A DNA stretch of 64,000 bases from an uncultured Bacteroidales bacterium. Its GTDB lineage: Bacteria; Bacteroidota; Bacteroidia; Bacteroidales; Bacteroidaceae. Positions 1 to 8,203 of the stretch are shown here, piece after piece (the stretch's first letter is position 1; each line of letters starts with the position of its first letter). Location of the stretch: contig CADCLN010000002.1 of assembly GCA_902802265.1 (NCBI GenBank), forward strand, positions 103,079 through 167,078, given 5' to 3'. The notes under the pieces were generated by a model that searched no databases, was not told the DNA's origin, and saw only the letters and a program-made list of their open reading frames with translations. The position numbers were made by a program, and so were the translations under genes.

Positions 1-15
1 CAGGCAGGGTTGACC

Positions 16-444
16 GGTGTACCTACATTGATTTTGTAAGGTTGTTACATCCACAGGTACTCGATGTTTTTCTCAAGAGAGGGTGTACCTACATTAATTT
101 TGTAAGGTTGTTACATCCGCTCCTCGGGAGTCATGTAGTCGAGGTGAGGTGTACCTACATTGATTTTGTAAGGTTGTTACATCTGGAGCGCAAAACGAAA
201 CTAAAGGTAGTGGGTGTACCTACATTGATTTTGTAAGGTTGTTACATCCGCTCCTCGGGAGTCATGTAGTCGAGGTGAGGTGTACCTACATTGATTTTGT
301 AAGGTTGTTACATCGTTGTTTCTGAAATTCTCTGCAAAGGTAAGGGTGTACCTACATTGATTTTGTAAGGTTGTTACATCAGAGGTTCCGCGACTTACGC
401 TGCAACTGGGTGTACCTACCTTGATTTTGTAAGGTTGTTACTAA
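16..444 (+). CRISPR. CRISPR array, type VI-B-like repeats, right-hand end
   Basis: Seven copies of a 36-nt repeat begin at 16, 82, 148, 213, 279, 345 and 409, separated by six spacers of 28-30 nt. Each starts GGTGTACCTAC, carries TTTTG at repeat positions 17-21 and ends GGTTGTTACATC. The repeat ends pair (GGTGU with ACAUC), as GUUGU/ACAAC do in type VI-B repeats, and the TTTTG position, 36-nt length and 30-nt spacers match Cas13b arrays I remember from Bergeyella and Prevotella. The last repeat has an internal change and a decayed 3' end, so the leader and any cas gene should lie left of the window. The spacers at 118-147 and 249-278 are identical. The second repeat has one substitution (ATTAATTT). 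No cas gene is visible, so the type rests on the repeat alone. Confidence 0.9.
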
Positions 445-453
445 TAATTACAA

Positions 454-1122
454 ATGGTAAAAAGTTCGAAACACATAGATTGGCAAAAGTATAGCGAACG
501 TTTTGCTCTGAGCATCCTAACAGATGAACTAAAGATTCCTAATGAAAGTATTATGGAATCTGAAAGTCCCGACTTCCTTTTCAATTATGAGGGAAAACAG
601 ATTGGAGCGGAGGTTGTGGAATACCATAGGAATCCTAAAGAAACAGAAGCACGCAAAGCATATCAAAAGTCGATTGATAATTACAAAGGGAAAAAGGGAA
701 AACTTACGAGCGTGATAGTCTTTGACGAAAATGTCACAATCTTCAATAGGAAACAGAGTGAGAAACAATTGTCTGTGGAAATAGATAGTCTTTTAAAAGA
801 TGAATCTTATGATGCGCAACTCGTGCAATCCGCAGACGAGTGGGATTTTGATGCTGATAGTGAATTGCCTGTAAGTGTTTGTAGCATTGGAGTATGCCAT
901 GATGTAAATCTAGATATCCTGGAACAGACAATCAGAAAAAAAGAGAAGAAACTGATTGCATATAAAGAAAAGCATAAAGACATAGACGAATTTTGGCTAA
1001 TTGTTTATGTGAATTTCTACGAATATGATTATTTCAAGAGAATGGAACCCTCAATGATTAGCACATCCTATAACAGAATCTATCTAACTCATATAGCAGA
1101 TAGGGTGTTAAGAATTAAGTAG
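454..1122 (+). CDS. Hypothetical protein, possible PD-(D/E)XK-like fold
   Basis: A 222-residue soluble protein with no signal peptide or membrane segment. Residues 38-57 hold SPDFLF followed by IGAEVVEYH, which resembles the Asp...Glu core of PD-(D/E)XK nuclease-like proteins (D40, E53), but the usual lysine after the glutamate is a valine, so catalysis is doubtful. The middle is rich in Lys and Glu. The start codon is only about 10 bases after the last decayed CRISPR repeat, and no Shine-Dalgarno sequence is seen. It is AT-rich compared with the sugar genes and sits beside a nuclease-domain remnant, which suggests a defence or mobile accessory spot. The function is not known; the fold assignment is an inference from a short motif. 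Confidence 0.7.
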   Translation: MVKSSKHIDWQKYSERFALSILTDELKIPNESIMESESPDFLFNYEGKQIGAEVVEYHRNPKETEARKAYQKSIDNYKGKKGKLTSVIVFDENVTIFNRKQSEKQLSVEIDSLLKDESYDAQLVQSADEWDFDADSELPVSVCSIGVCHDVNLDILEQTIRKKEKKLIAYKEKHKDIDEFWLIVYVNFYEYDYFKRMEPSMISTSYNRIYLTHIADRVLRIK

Positions 1123-1146
1123 TTTCAAAATAGAAAGAAAATAATA

Positions 1147-1302
1147 ATGGATTACGGAATAGTTTATCTTTTAACCAATCCTGTAATGCCAGGGCTTGTG
1201 AAGATTCATGACTATACAGAAAAGACACTAAACGCTCAACTACAAACTTTCACTCCACATGCTCCACCCGCTGCAACAGGGTGGGGTGAGAATATTGCGT
1301 GA
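1147..1302 (+). pseudogene. Truncated T5orf172 (GIY-YIG-like) domain remnant
   Basis: A 51-codon frame starts 24 bases after the previous gene. It begins MDYGIVYLLTNPVMPGLVKI, very like the N-terminus of T5orf172/MUG113 domain proteins (GIVYVLTNPxMPGLVKIG), and continues with a plausible helix (EKTLNAQLQTF). After about residue 34 the frame simply reads through the opposite strand of the M48 protease gene and stops at 1302. The rest of the domain is missing, so this is a gene cut short by a rearrangement near position 1245. The homology is from memory of the family; no search was run. Confidence 0.6.
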
Positions 1303-2470
1303 ACACCACAACAGGGTGAGGAGTCAAATTCGACAAACTCTTAGCCGACATCTTTCTGAGTGCACTACCCAAAGCCATTCCCATTCCATGCTCACGGGCA
1401 AACTCGTCCGCTTGCCATTCGTTTCGGCGAGAAACAATATTCTCCAGCATCGACGTAAGAACTTGAATCGGCGTAAATAGCAGCATGAATACCGTCATGT
1501 TGATGTGAAACGAAGGCTCGCTGCATCCCGCTGCCGCTGCAATCTCCTGGCTGTCAATGACAATGCTGAAAAGATAAAACATTGCCAAATTCAGCAGCAA
1601 AGCCCAGGCAATGCTTTTCAAGATGTGGCGATGTTTGTAATGACCAATCTCGTGCGCCAACACAGCCACAATCTCCTCCGTGCTGAGTTGTTCCATCAGT
1701 GTGTCATACAACACAACGCGCTTTTTTGCACCAAAACCCGTGAAATACGCATTCGCCTTTGAACTCCGTTTTGAACCGTCGATGACGTAGATGTTTTCCA
1801 ACTTGAAATCCACACGCTTCGCAAACGATTCAATGGCACTTCGCAGTTCTCCCGCAGCCAACGGTGTCTGCTTGTTGAATAGCGGAACTATCACATCGCT
1901 GTAGAAAAACTGCAACACCAGCATAATTACAGACAACACACCCCAAGCCACCAGCCAGAAATATTCAGGTATCAGTCCGTAAATCCACACCACCACACTA
2001 ATCAGTGCAGCATACAGCACCAGCGACAAAGCGACCCCTTTCAGCATATCGGTGACAAACAGCCGCGGCGTGGTGCGGTTGAAACCAAACTTTTCCTCAA
2101 TGTGGAAAGTGCTGTAGATGGAAAAGGGAAGACCCACCACCCAATCGACGATGTAAAACAAACCGAAGAAAACCAGTGCCATCACGATGGGATAGTCACT
2201 CACCTGCCGAGCCACTCCGTCAAACCAGGCAAATCCGCCCCAGGCAAACAGCCCCAACAATAGAGCCGTATCTACACAAGTGGAAAACAGCCCCAGTCGT
2301 GAATTCTCCCTGGAATACGCCTGCTGCTTTCTGTACGCATCGCGGTCATACACCTGTTCCAATCGCTTCGGAATGGGACGGTGACTTGCCCTTCGGTTCA
2401 GAGCATTCAGCACCACACTGTACAGAAACTCTGCTACAACAATAGCTATGATAACCCAGTATAATACCAT
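1250..2470 (-). CDS. M48 family zinc metalloprotease, CAAX prenyl protease 1 (Ste24)-like
   Basis: A 406-residue integral membrane protease. The N-terminal region up to about residue 200 has several hydrophobic segments, as in the M48 N-terminal domain. The zinc site HEIGH (H273, H277) lies in VAVLAHEIGHYKHRH, and the third ligand is the Glu of NEWQADEFA about 75 residues later. It ends with the family-typical SNLTPHPVVVFTQYSHP. Such proteins degrade or process membrane proteins; a prenylated substrate is not expected in this organism. I chose the ATG at 2470 because the frame extends one codon further only to a TTG. Its 3' end overlaps the T5orf172 remnant on the other strand. Confidence 0.9.
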   Translation of the reverse strand: MVLYWVIIAIVVAEFLYSVVLNALNRRASHRPIPKRLEQVYDRDAYRKQQAYSRENSRLGLFSTCVDTALLLGLFAWGGFAWFDGVARQVSDYPIVMALVFFGLFYIVDWVVGLPFSIYSTFHIEEKFGFNRTTPRLFVTDMLKGVALSLVLYAALISVVVWIYGLIPEYFWLVAWGVLSVIMLVLQFFYSDVIVPLFNKQTPLAAGELRSAIESFAKRVDFKLENIYVIDGSKRSSKANAYFTGFGAKKRVVLYDTLMEQLSTEEIVAVLAHEIGHYKHRHILKSIAWALLLNLAMFYLFSIVIDSQEIAAAAGCSEPSFHINMTVFMLLFTPIQVLTSMLENIVSRRNEWQADEFAREHGMGMALGSALRKMSAKSLSNLTPHPVVVFTQYSHPTLLQRVEHVE

Positions 2471-2514
2471 CAATTCATGTACAAATTACTATGTACCACA
2501 TACAAATTTGCCTG

Positions 2515-2522
2515 CAAAGATA
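2515..2522 (-). promoter_or_regulatory. Bacteroidetes -7 element for the M48 gene
   Basis: Read on the reverse strand this is TATCTTTG, an exact match to the TAnnTTTG -7 consensus, 45 bases upstream of the M48 start. No clear TTTG -33 element is visible at the expected distance. Confidence 0.55.
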
Positions 2523-2528
2523 AGAAAT

Positions 2529-2563
2529 ATTTACCATTTGCCATTTACCATTTACTATTTTTT
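2529..2563 (+). repeat. Heptamer tandem repeat (ATTTACC)n
   Basis: Four units of ATTTACC, ATTTGCC, ATTTACC and ATTTACT are followed by ATTTTTT. Part of it is complementary to the AAATAGTAAAT at 2601-2611, so the leader of purU could form a stem around the promoter. A sister copy lies at 36923-36950. Confidence 0.7.
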
Positions 2564-2565
2564 CG

Positions 2566-2573
2566 TAACTTTG
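2566..2573 (+). promoter_or_regulatory. Bacteroidetes -7 element for purU-typA
   Basis: TAACTTTG matches TAnnTTTG, 44 bases before the purU start. The closest TTTG upstream (2537-2540) is 25 bases away, longer than the usual 19-21, so the -33 element is weak or absent. Confidence 0.55.
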
Positions 2574-2596
2574 CACCCCAAATCGTAAACAGTACA

Positions 2597-2614
2597 TGGT
2601 AAATAGTAAATAAA
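2597..2614 (+). promoter_or_regulatory. 18-nt leader element shared with the HU-like gene; contains a 5-codon frame
   Basis: TGGTAAATAGTAAATAAA stands exactly 3 bases before the purU ATG. The identical 18 bases stand exactly 3 bases before the ATG of the HU-like gene at 36916 on the other strand. The preceding A makes an ATG that opens a five-codon frame (MVNSK) ending just before the real start codon. It may act in translation initiation; the role is inferred. Confidence 0.5.
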
Positions 2615-2617
2615 CCG

Positions 2618-3481
2618 ATGAACTCAACAGCAATACTTCTGCTTCACTGCCCCGACCGACTGGGCATCATCACAGAAATCACAAAATTCATCACCGACAA
2701 TAACGGAAACATCGTCTATCTCGACCAATACGTCGATGAAGTCGATCACATGTTCTTCATGCGTGTGGAGTGGGACCTGAAAGAATTCCTCATTCCCTCC
2801 GAAAAACTCGAAGAATACATCGACACCCTTTACAGCAAACGCTACGACATGAAGTTTCGCCTCTACTTTGGCAACGTCAAGCCACGTATGGCCATCTTTG
2901 TCAGCAAAATGTCCCACTGCCTCTACGACCTGCTGGCACGCTACAAGGCTGGCGAACTTAACGTGGAAATCCCCTGCATCGTCAGCAACCACGAAGACCT
3001 CCGCTACGTGGCCGACCAGTTCGACATTCCCTACTACGTGTGGAGCATCAAGAAAGACTGGTCTAACAAACAGGAAGTGGAACAGGCTGAAATGCAAACC
3101 CTTCGTGACCTCAAGGTGAATTTTATCGTCCTGGCACGCTATATGCAAATCATCAGCGATGAAATGATAGCAGCCTATCCCAGCCGCATCATCAACATCC
3201 ACCACTCCTTCCTTCCCGCCTTTATCGGAGCAAAACCCTATCATCAGGCATACGAGCGCGGCGTGAAAATCATCGGAGCTACCAGCCACTACGTCACTGC
3301 CGAACTCGACGCGGGACCCATCATCGAGCAAGACGTCGTGCGCATCACTCACAAAGACACTCCCGACAGCCTCGTCCTCAAAGGCAAAGACCTGGAGAAG
3401 ATAGTTCTCAGCCGAGCTGTAAAGAAACATGTGGAACGCAAAGTCCTGACATACAAGAATAAGACAATAATATTTAGTTAA
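2618..3481 (+). CDS. purU: Formyltetrahydrofolate deformylase
   Basis: A 287-residue cytoplasmic enzyme that hydrolyses 10-formyltetrahydrofolate to formate and tetrahydrofolate, balancing one-carbon pools and supplying formate for purine synthesis. Residues 1-85 form the ACT domain (LLHCPDRLGIITEITKF). The formyltransferase core follows with NIHHSFLPAFIGA, holding the catalytic Asn and His, and GATSHYVTAELDAGPIIEQD with the catalytic Asp. The length is normal for PurU. The stop codon directly abuts the typA start, so the two are co-transcribed and probably coupled. Confidence 0.95.
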   Translation: MNSTAILLLHCPDRLGIITEITKFITDNNGNIVYLDQYVDEVDHMFFMRVEWDLKEFLIPSEKLEEYIDTLYSKRYDMKFRLYFGNVKPRMAIFVSKMSHCLYDLLARYKAGELNVEIPCIVSNHEDLRYVADQFDIPYYVWSIKKDWSNKQEVEQAEMQTLRDLKVNFIVLARYMQIISDEMIAAYPSRIINIHHSFLPAFIGAKPYHQAYERGVKIIGATSHYVTAELDAGPIIEQDVVRITHKDTPDSLVLKGKDLEKIVLSRAVKKHVERKVLTYKNKTIIFS

Positions 3482-5290
3482 ATGCAAGACATCCGAAACA
3501 TCGCAATCATTGCACACGTTGACCATGGGAAGACCACGCTGGTTGACAAGATGCTGCTTGCCGGCAACCTCTTTCGCAGTGGCCAGCAGACAGGAGACCT
3601 GATACTCGACAACAACGAACTGGAACGTGAGCGCGGCATCACCATCCTCTCCAAAAACGTATCCATCAATTACAAAGGTACCAAGATAAACGTCATTGAC
3701 ACCCCAGGACACAGCGACTTCGGCGGCGAAGTGGAGCGTGTGCTCAACATGGCCGACGGCTGCATCCTTCTGGTCGATGCCTTCGAAGGCCCCATGCCGC
3801 AGACACGATTCGTGCTGCAGAAGGCACTCGAAATCGGACTGAAGCCCGTAGTGGTCGTCAACAAAGTTGATAAACCCAATTGCCGCCCCGAAGAAGTCTA
3901 TGAAATGGTGTTCGACCTCATGTTCTCCCTCGGAGCCACCGAAGACCAGCTCGACTTCCCCGTAGTCTATGGATCAGCCAAGCAAGGCTGGATGGCACCA
4001 GACTGGAAGACACCCACTGCCGACATCACTTATCTGCTCGATGTCATCCTCAACACCATTCCTGCCCCAGAACAACTCGAAGGCTCACCCCAGATGCTCA
4101 TTACCTCCCTCGACTACTCCACCTATACAGGCCGCATTGCCGTGGGCAGAGTGCATCGTGGAACCCTGCGTGCTGGTCAGAACATCACCATAGCCCACCG
4201 CGACGGATCAACCGAGAAAACCAAAATCAAGGAAATTCACACCTTCGAGGGCATGGGACATAAAAGCACCGATGCTGTCTCCTCGGGCGACATCTGCGCC
4301 ATCATCGGCCTGTCGAACTTCGAGATTGGCGATACCATCTGCGACTACGAAACTCCCGAAGCCCTGCCCACCATCAGCATCGACGAACCCACCATGTCGA
4401 TGCTCTTTACCATCAACAATTCACCTTTCTTCGGCAAGGAAGGGAAATTCTGTACCAGTCGCCACATCGGAGACCGCTTGGCTAAGGAATTGGAACGGAA
4501 CCTGGCCCTGCGTGTTGAAGCAAAAGAAGGCACCACCGACCAGTGGATTGTCTCAGGCCGTGGTGTGCTCCACCTCTCTGTGCTCATTGAAACCATGCGT
4601 CGCGAAGGCTACGAACTGCAAGTGGGACAGCCACAGGTCATCTTCCGCGAAATAGGTGGACAACGCTGCGAACCCGTCGAGGAACTCACCATCAACGTGC
4701 CCGAGGAGTTCAGTAGCAAGATGATAGACATGGTGACTCGCCGCAAGGGAGACCTCCTCAGCATGGATACACAGGGCGAGCGCACCAACCTGGAATTTGA
4801 AATACCCTCACGCGGTATCATCGGACTGCGTACCAACGTGCTCACGGCCAGTCAGGGCGAAGCCATCATGGCACACCGCTTCAAGAACTACCAGCCCTTC
4901 AAGGGAGAAATGACCCGCCGCACCAACGGTTCCATGATCGCCCTCGAAGCTGGGACAGCCTTTGCCTACGCCATTGACCACCTGCAAGACCGAGGCAAAT
5001 TCTTCATCTCCCCCCAGGACCAAGTTTATGCAGGCCAAGTCGTCGGTGAACACGTCCATGAAAACGACCTCGTCATCAACGTCACCAAAGCCAAGCAACT
5101 CACCAACGTCCGTGCTTCAGGCACCGATGAGAAAGCCCACATCATCCCCCCCGTGCAGCTTTCCCTCGAAGAAGCCCTGGAGTACATCAAGGCTGACGAA
5201 TACGTAGAAGTCACCCCCAAATCCATGCGCATCCGCAAGATTATCCTTGACCATCTGGAGCGCAAACGTGCCAACAAGACGGAAGAGTAA
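3482..5290 (+). CDS. typA: Translational GTPase TypA/BipA
   Basis: A 602-residue ribosome-binding GTPase of the elongation-factor family, needed for ribosome assembly and stress adaptation. The P-loop is AHVDHGKTT, the switch-II motif is [12 protein letters not shown] and the base-specificity motif is NKVD. The EF-G-like domains II, III and V follow, then the TypA-specific C-terminal domain from about residue 480. The start codon follows the purU stop with no gap. The coding strand is C-rich like the xylan operon. The assignment is secure. Confidence 0.97.
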   Translation: MQDIRNIAIIAHVDHGKTTLVDKMLLAGNLFRSGQQTGDLILDNNELERERGITILSKNVSINYKGTKINVIDTPGHSDFGGEVERVLNMADGCILLVDAFEGPMPQTRFVLQKALEIGLKPVVVVNKVDKPNCRPEEVYEMVFDLMFSLGATEDQLDFPVVYGSAKQGWMAPDWKTPTADITYLLDVILNTIPAPEQLEGSPQMLITSLDYSTYTGRIAVGRVHRGTLRAGQNITIAHRDGSTEKTKIKEIHTFEGMGHKSTDAVSSGDICAIIGLSNFEIGDTICDYETPEALPTISIDEPTMSMLFTINNSPFFGKEGKFCTSRHIGDRLAKELERNLALRVEAKEGTTDQWIVSGRGVLHLSVLIETMRREGYELQVGQPQVIFREIGGQRCEPVEELTINVPEEFSSKMIDMVTRRKGDLLSMDTQGERTNLEFEIPSRGIIGLRTNVLTASQGEAIMAHRFKNYQPFKGEMTRRTNGSMIALEAGTAFAYAIDHLQDRGKFFISPQDQVYAGQVVGEHVHENDLVINVTKAKQLTNVRASGTDEKAHIIPPVQLSLEEALEYIKADEYVEVTPKSMRIRKIILDHLERKRANKTEE

Positions 5291-5292
5291 TG

Positions 5293-5337
5293 CCAATCCG
5301 GACAATCCGGACAATCCGGAATATCCGGAATCTCCGT
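5293..5337 (+). repeat. 9-bp tandem repeat (ACAATCCGG)n after typA
   Basis: Five units of 9 bases: CCAATCCGG, ACAATCCGG twice, AATATCCGG, AATCTCCGT. It starts two bases after the typA stop. It is one of several 9-bp array families found between genes in this window. Confidence 0.8.
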
Positions 5338-5410
5338 ATCAACCTACGTGTTTGTTGCGTATTGTAAACAAAATGTAACAAGAGGAAAAGCCAGAGCGGC
5401 GTAAAAGCTG

Positions 5411-5418
5411 TTACTTTG
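5411..5418 (+). promoter_or_regulatory. Probable -7 element for the GPH symporter-GH43 operon
   Basis: TTACTTTG differs from TAnnTTTG at one position and is followed by an AT-rich leader of about 34 bases to the start codon. No convincing -33 element is seen. Confidence 0.4.
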
Positions 5419-5452
5419 CCCTAAATTTTAAATTAATAAATAACAAAAAAGA

Positions 5453-6859
5453 ATGGCAACAGAAAATTTGAATCAAGGAGCCAATGGCTTCTACAAACTC
5501 AGCTGGCTTCAGCGCATTGGTTACGGTTCGGGCGATTTGGCTCAGAACCTGATATTCCAGACGGTGGCATGTTTCTTAATGCTCTACCTGACTACTGTAT
5601 TGAAAATAAATCCTGCATTTGTCAGTGGATTGATTCTTGCAGTTCGACTTCTTGATTGTTTTTGGAGTCCTGTTGTGGGGCGTTTTATTGACAACCGCAA
5701 TCCCAAGCTTGGTAAATATCGTGCTTACCTTCTTTACGGTGGTATCCCTCTTACAACAGCCGCTTGCCTCTTGATGCTTCCTCAGGCTGCTTCGTGGGGT
5801 ATGCCCATGAAGATTATTTATGCCACAGTCAGCTATACCGTGCTGAGTATGATTTATTCTGTGGTGAATATACCTTATGGCTCTATCATGGCGAGTATGA
5901 CTCGTGATAACGACGAGGTATTGAAACTGACATCGACACGAATGGTATGCGCAAACATTGGTCAGATTGTTGTTCAGGCCGGTTTCCCTATTGGATTGGC
6001 CATTGTTGCTCATGAAATGATTGACTGGAATCAGGCAACATTCATGGCGATTGGTACGATTCCCGCCTTCGTTATCTTGCCATCTCTGCCATTGTTAAAG
6101 TCATGGTTCGGTAAGAAAGGGCTTTATTATCTGCTTCTCACCATTGGTTTCATTGGCTTTGCCATCTTGTTCACGATTGGCAAGTTCTTTGATGTGGAAA
6201 GCTGTAATACTATTGTTCAGATTGCCAAAGTGATGACTGGCGTCGGGCTTCTTGTGGGGTCTTTGATGTGGGCACTTGTTCCAGAGGTTATCACAGAAGC
6301 TGAATATCGCACAGGAAACAGACCTGCTGCTACGGTGAATGCACTGGCAGGTGTTGCATTCAAGGCTGGTTTCTCCATCGCAGGTTGGATTACGCCCTTG
6401 GTAATGGGTATGATTGGCTTTGACTTGACAAGCGAAGACTCTGCTTTGTCAACAAATCCTACCGCTTGGTTCACCGTGACTTGTGTGTTTGCTCTTGTCG
6501 GTTTCGTTCTGTTGCTTCTTTGTTTCATGGGTTGTAAGGAAAGAATCGCCACCACACCAGAGAAACCTGTTACATACAGTGAAATGTTTGCAGAGTTCAA
6601 GGCTAACAAATGCCTCCAGTTGGTGCTCTGCATTTTCGTTGTGGTGTTCTTGGCATCATTCATCAGCGCACCTGTAAATGCTTATTATACCAAATTGGCG
6701 AACTATTCTGACATTGCACAAAATGCCATTCTGTGGTTCACTTGTATCATTCCAGCTGTTCTCCTTATCCTTGTAGGATTCCTGATTTACAAATATCCTC
6801 TTACCGACGAGAAACTTGACGAAATCAACCGTGAAATTGAAGCACGTGTAAAGAAATAA
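5453..6859 (+). CDS. GPH-family sugar:cation symporter (MFS)
   Basis: A 468-residue inner-membrane transporter with about 12 hydrophobic segments. The N-terminus RIGYGSGDLAQN is the hallmark of the glycoside-pentoside-hexuronide family (MelB, XynB, UidB relatives). Another family feature is RLLDCFWSPVVGRFIDN in the first loop. It would import a small oligosaccharide with Na+ or H+. It is followed 38 bases later by a cytoplasmic GH43, so a xylo- or arabino-oligosaccharide is the likely cargo. Its codon use is more AT-rich than its neighbours. Confidence 0.9.
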   Translation: MATENLNQGANGFYKLSWLQRIGYGSGDLAQNLIFQTVACFLMLYLTTVLKINPAFVSGLILAVRLLDCFWSPVVGRFIDNRNPKLGKYRAYLLYGGIPLTTAACLLMLPQAASWGMPMKIIYATVSYTVLSMIYSVVNIPYGSIMASMTRDNDEVLKLTSTRMVCANIGQIVVQAGFPIGLAIVAHEMIDWNQATFMAIGTIPAFVILPSLPLLKSWFGKKGLYYLLLTIGFIGFAILFTIGKFFDVESCNTIVQIAKVMTGVGLLVGSLMWALVPEVITEAEYRTGNRPAATVNALAGVAFKAGFSIAGWITPLVMGMIGFDLTSEDSALSTNPTAWFTVTCVFALVGFVLLLLCFMGCKERIATTPEKPVTYSEMFAEFKANKCLQLVLCIFVVVFLASFISAPVNAYYTKLANYSDIAQNAILWFTCIIPAVLLILVGFLIYKYPLTDEKLDEINREIEARVKK

Positions 6860-6897
6860 CTCATCAATTTACTAACCCCATAAAACACATAGAAACT

Positions 6898-7941
6898 ATG
6901 GAAGGAAAGAAATATCTTTATCCTGCCGACTACATGGCTGACCCCGCAGCCCATGTGTTCAACGGCAAATTGTTCATCTATCCCTCCCATGATTGGGATG
7001 CCGGAGAATGTGAAGACGACGATGGCGGACATTTCCAGATGAAAGACTATCATGCCCTGTCGTTTGACGATTTGGAACAAGGTGTAGCTACCGACCACGG
7101 AGTCATCTTCGGTGTCGAACAAGTGCCCTGGGCCGAGAAGCAGCTGTGGGACAGCGATGTAGTGGAGAACGACGGCAAATATTACTACGTATTCTCTGCC
7201 AAAGGCTACGACGGTGTGTTCCGCCTCGGTGTGGCTGTGGCTGACAAACCAGAGGGACCATTTATCCCCAGAGAATTCCCCATTCGTGGTTCATTCTCCA
7301 TCGATCCCTGCGTGTTCAAGGACGACGATGGCAGCATCTACACCTACTTCGGCGGACTCTGGGGTGGGCAGTTGCAATGGTGGCAGCCGCTTTTCCATGG
7401 CTTTGAGACGATTCCAGGGAAATATGGCGACCAGAACGGACTGATAGACTTAGGTCCTGCCCCCGACCGTAAGACACAGCTTTTTGCCCGTCCCGATGCT
7501 CCTGCTCTGCCCAGCTGGGTAGTGAAGATGGGCAGCGACATGGAGTTTACCGAAGCACCCCGCTGTGTGCTCATTCTCGACAAGGAAGGCAAACCTCTGA
7601 AGGCAAGCGACCCACACCGATTCTTTGAAGCATCGTGGATGCACAAATACAACGGCAAATATTACTTCTCCTACAGCACTGGCGATTCCCACCTGCTTTG
7701 CTATGCCACCAGCGACAACCCCTACGGACCCTTCACCTATCAGGGAGTCATCATGACACCTGTTGTGGGATGGACCACACACCACGCCATTGTCGAGTTC
7801 AAGGGCAAGTGGTATTTGCTGCATCACGACTGTGTGCCTTCCGACGGAAAGACATGGCTGCGCTCGCTGAAAGCCTGTGAACTGCACTACAACCCCGACG
7901 GCACAATTCAGACCATTGAAGGGCTGGACAATAAAGAATGA
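6898..7941 (+). CDS. Cytoplasmic glycoside hydrolase family 43 (beta-xylosidase/alpha-arabinofuranosidase type)
   Basis: A 347-residue single-domain five-bladed propeller enzyme with no signal peptide. The catalytic base Asp is D15 in YMADPAAHVF. The pKa-modulating Asp lies in SIDPCVFKDDDG. The acid Glu lies in RFFEASWMHKYNGKYYFSYS. It probably releases xylose or arabinose from short oligosaccharides brought in by the symporter gene just upstream. Its length fits compact cytoplasmic GH43 enzymes without an added binding module. The exact sugar cannot be told from sequence. Confidence 0.92.
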   Translation: MEGKKYLYPADYMADPAAHVFNGKLFIYPSHDWDAGECEDDDGGHFQMKDYHALSFDDLEQGVATDHGVIFGVEQVPWAEKQLWDSDVVENDGKYYYVFSAKGYDGVFRLGVAVADKPEGPFIPREFPIRGSFSIDPCVFKDDDGSIYTYFGGLWGGQLQWWQPLFHGFETIPGKYGDQNGLIDLGPAPDRKTQLFARPDAPALPSWVVKMGSDMEFTEAPRCVLILDKEGKPLKASDPHRFFEASWMHKYNGKYYFSYSTGDSHLLCYATSDNPYGPFTYQGVIMTPVVGWTTHHAIVEFKGKWYLLHHDCVPSDGKTWLRSLKACELHYNPDGTIQTIEGLDNKE

Positions 7942-7942
7942 C

Positions 7943-8038
7943 CACAGATTACACAGATTATTCAGATTACACAGTTTGGAAAACCCAAGGGAAAATACGT
8001 GTAATCTGTGTAATCTGTGAAAAGAAAAATCTGTGGTG
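7943..8038. repeat. Inverted 9-bp repeat array (CACAGATTA)n
   Basis: The left arm (7943-7978) has CACAGATTA twice, TTCAGATTA and CACAG. The right arm (7999-8038) carries the reverse complement as GTGTAATCTGTGTAATCTG and a later ATCTGTGGT. The arms can fold into a long stem just after the GH43 stop codon, so the array may also protect or terminate the transcript. Confidence 0.75.
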
Positions 8039-8088
8039 AAACCCATTCCATTTTCAATCCCCAACATTCCATTTCAGCATTAAACCAT

Positions 8089-8130
8089 AAAGATGTAACA
8101 TGGGCAAAGGTTCGTGTTACATCTTTTTTG
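8089..8130 (+). terminator. Intrinsic terminator after the symporter-GH43 operon
   Basis: AAAGATGTAACA (8089-8100) pairs perfectly with TGTTACATCTTT (8115-8126) around a 14-base loop, and the stem runs into a T tract. The T tract also supplies the TTTG of the next promoter. Confidence 0.85.
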
Positions 8131-8160
8131 TGTCTATGTTATTAATAAATAATAATTTTG
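8127..8160 (+). promoter_or_regulatory. Promoter of the FAS1/SusCD operon
   Basis: TTTG at 8127-8130 and TAATTTTG at 8153-8160 are separated by 22 bases, close to the Bacteroidetes -33/-7 arrangement. The start codon is 43 bases past the -7 element. The -33 element overlaps the terminator of the upstream operon. Confidence 0.65.
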
Positions 8161-8203
8161 CGGCATATTTTTACAAACAACTAACAACGAACTATTCTTA
8201 CAG

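Noticed and set aside
42-236. A 64-codon open frame inside the CRISPR array
   Set aside because: It is a by-product of repeats read in one frame and holds no protein-like sequence beyond the repeated units.
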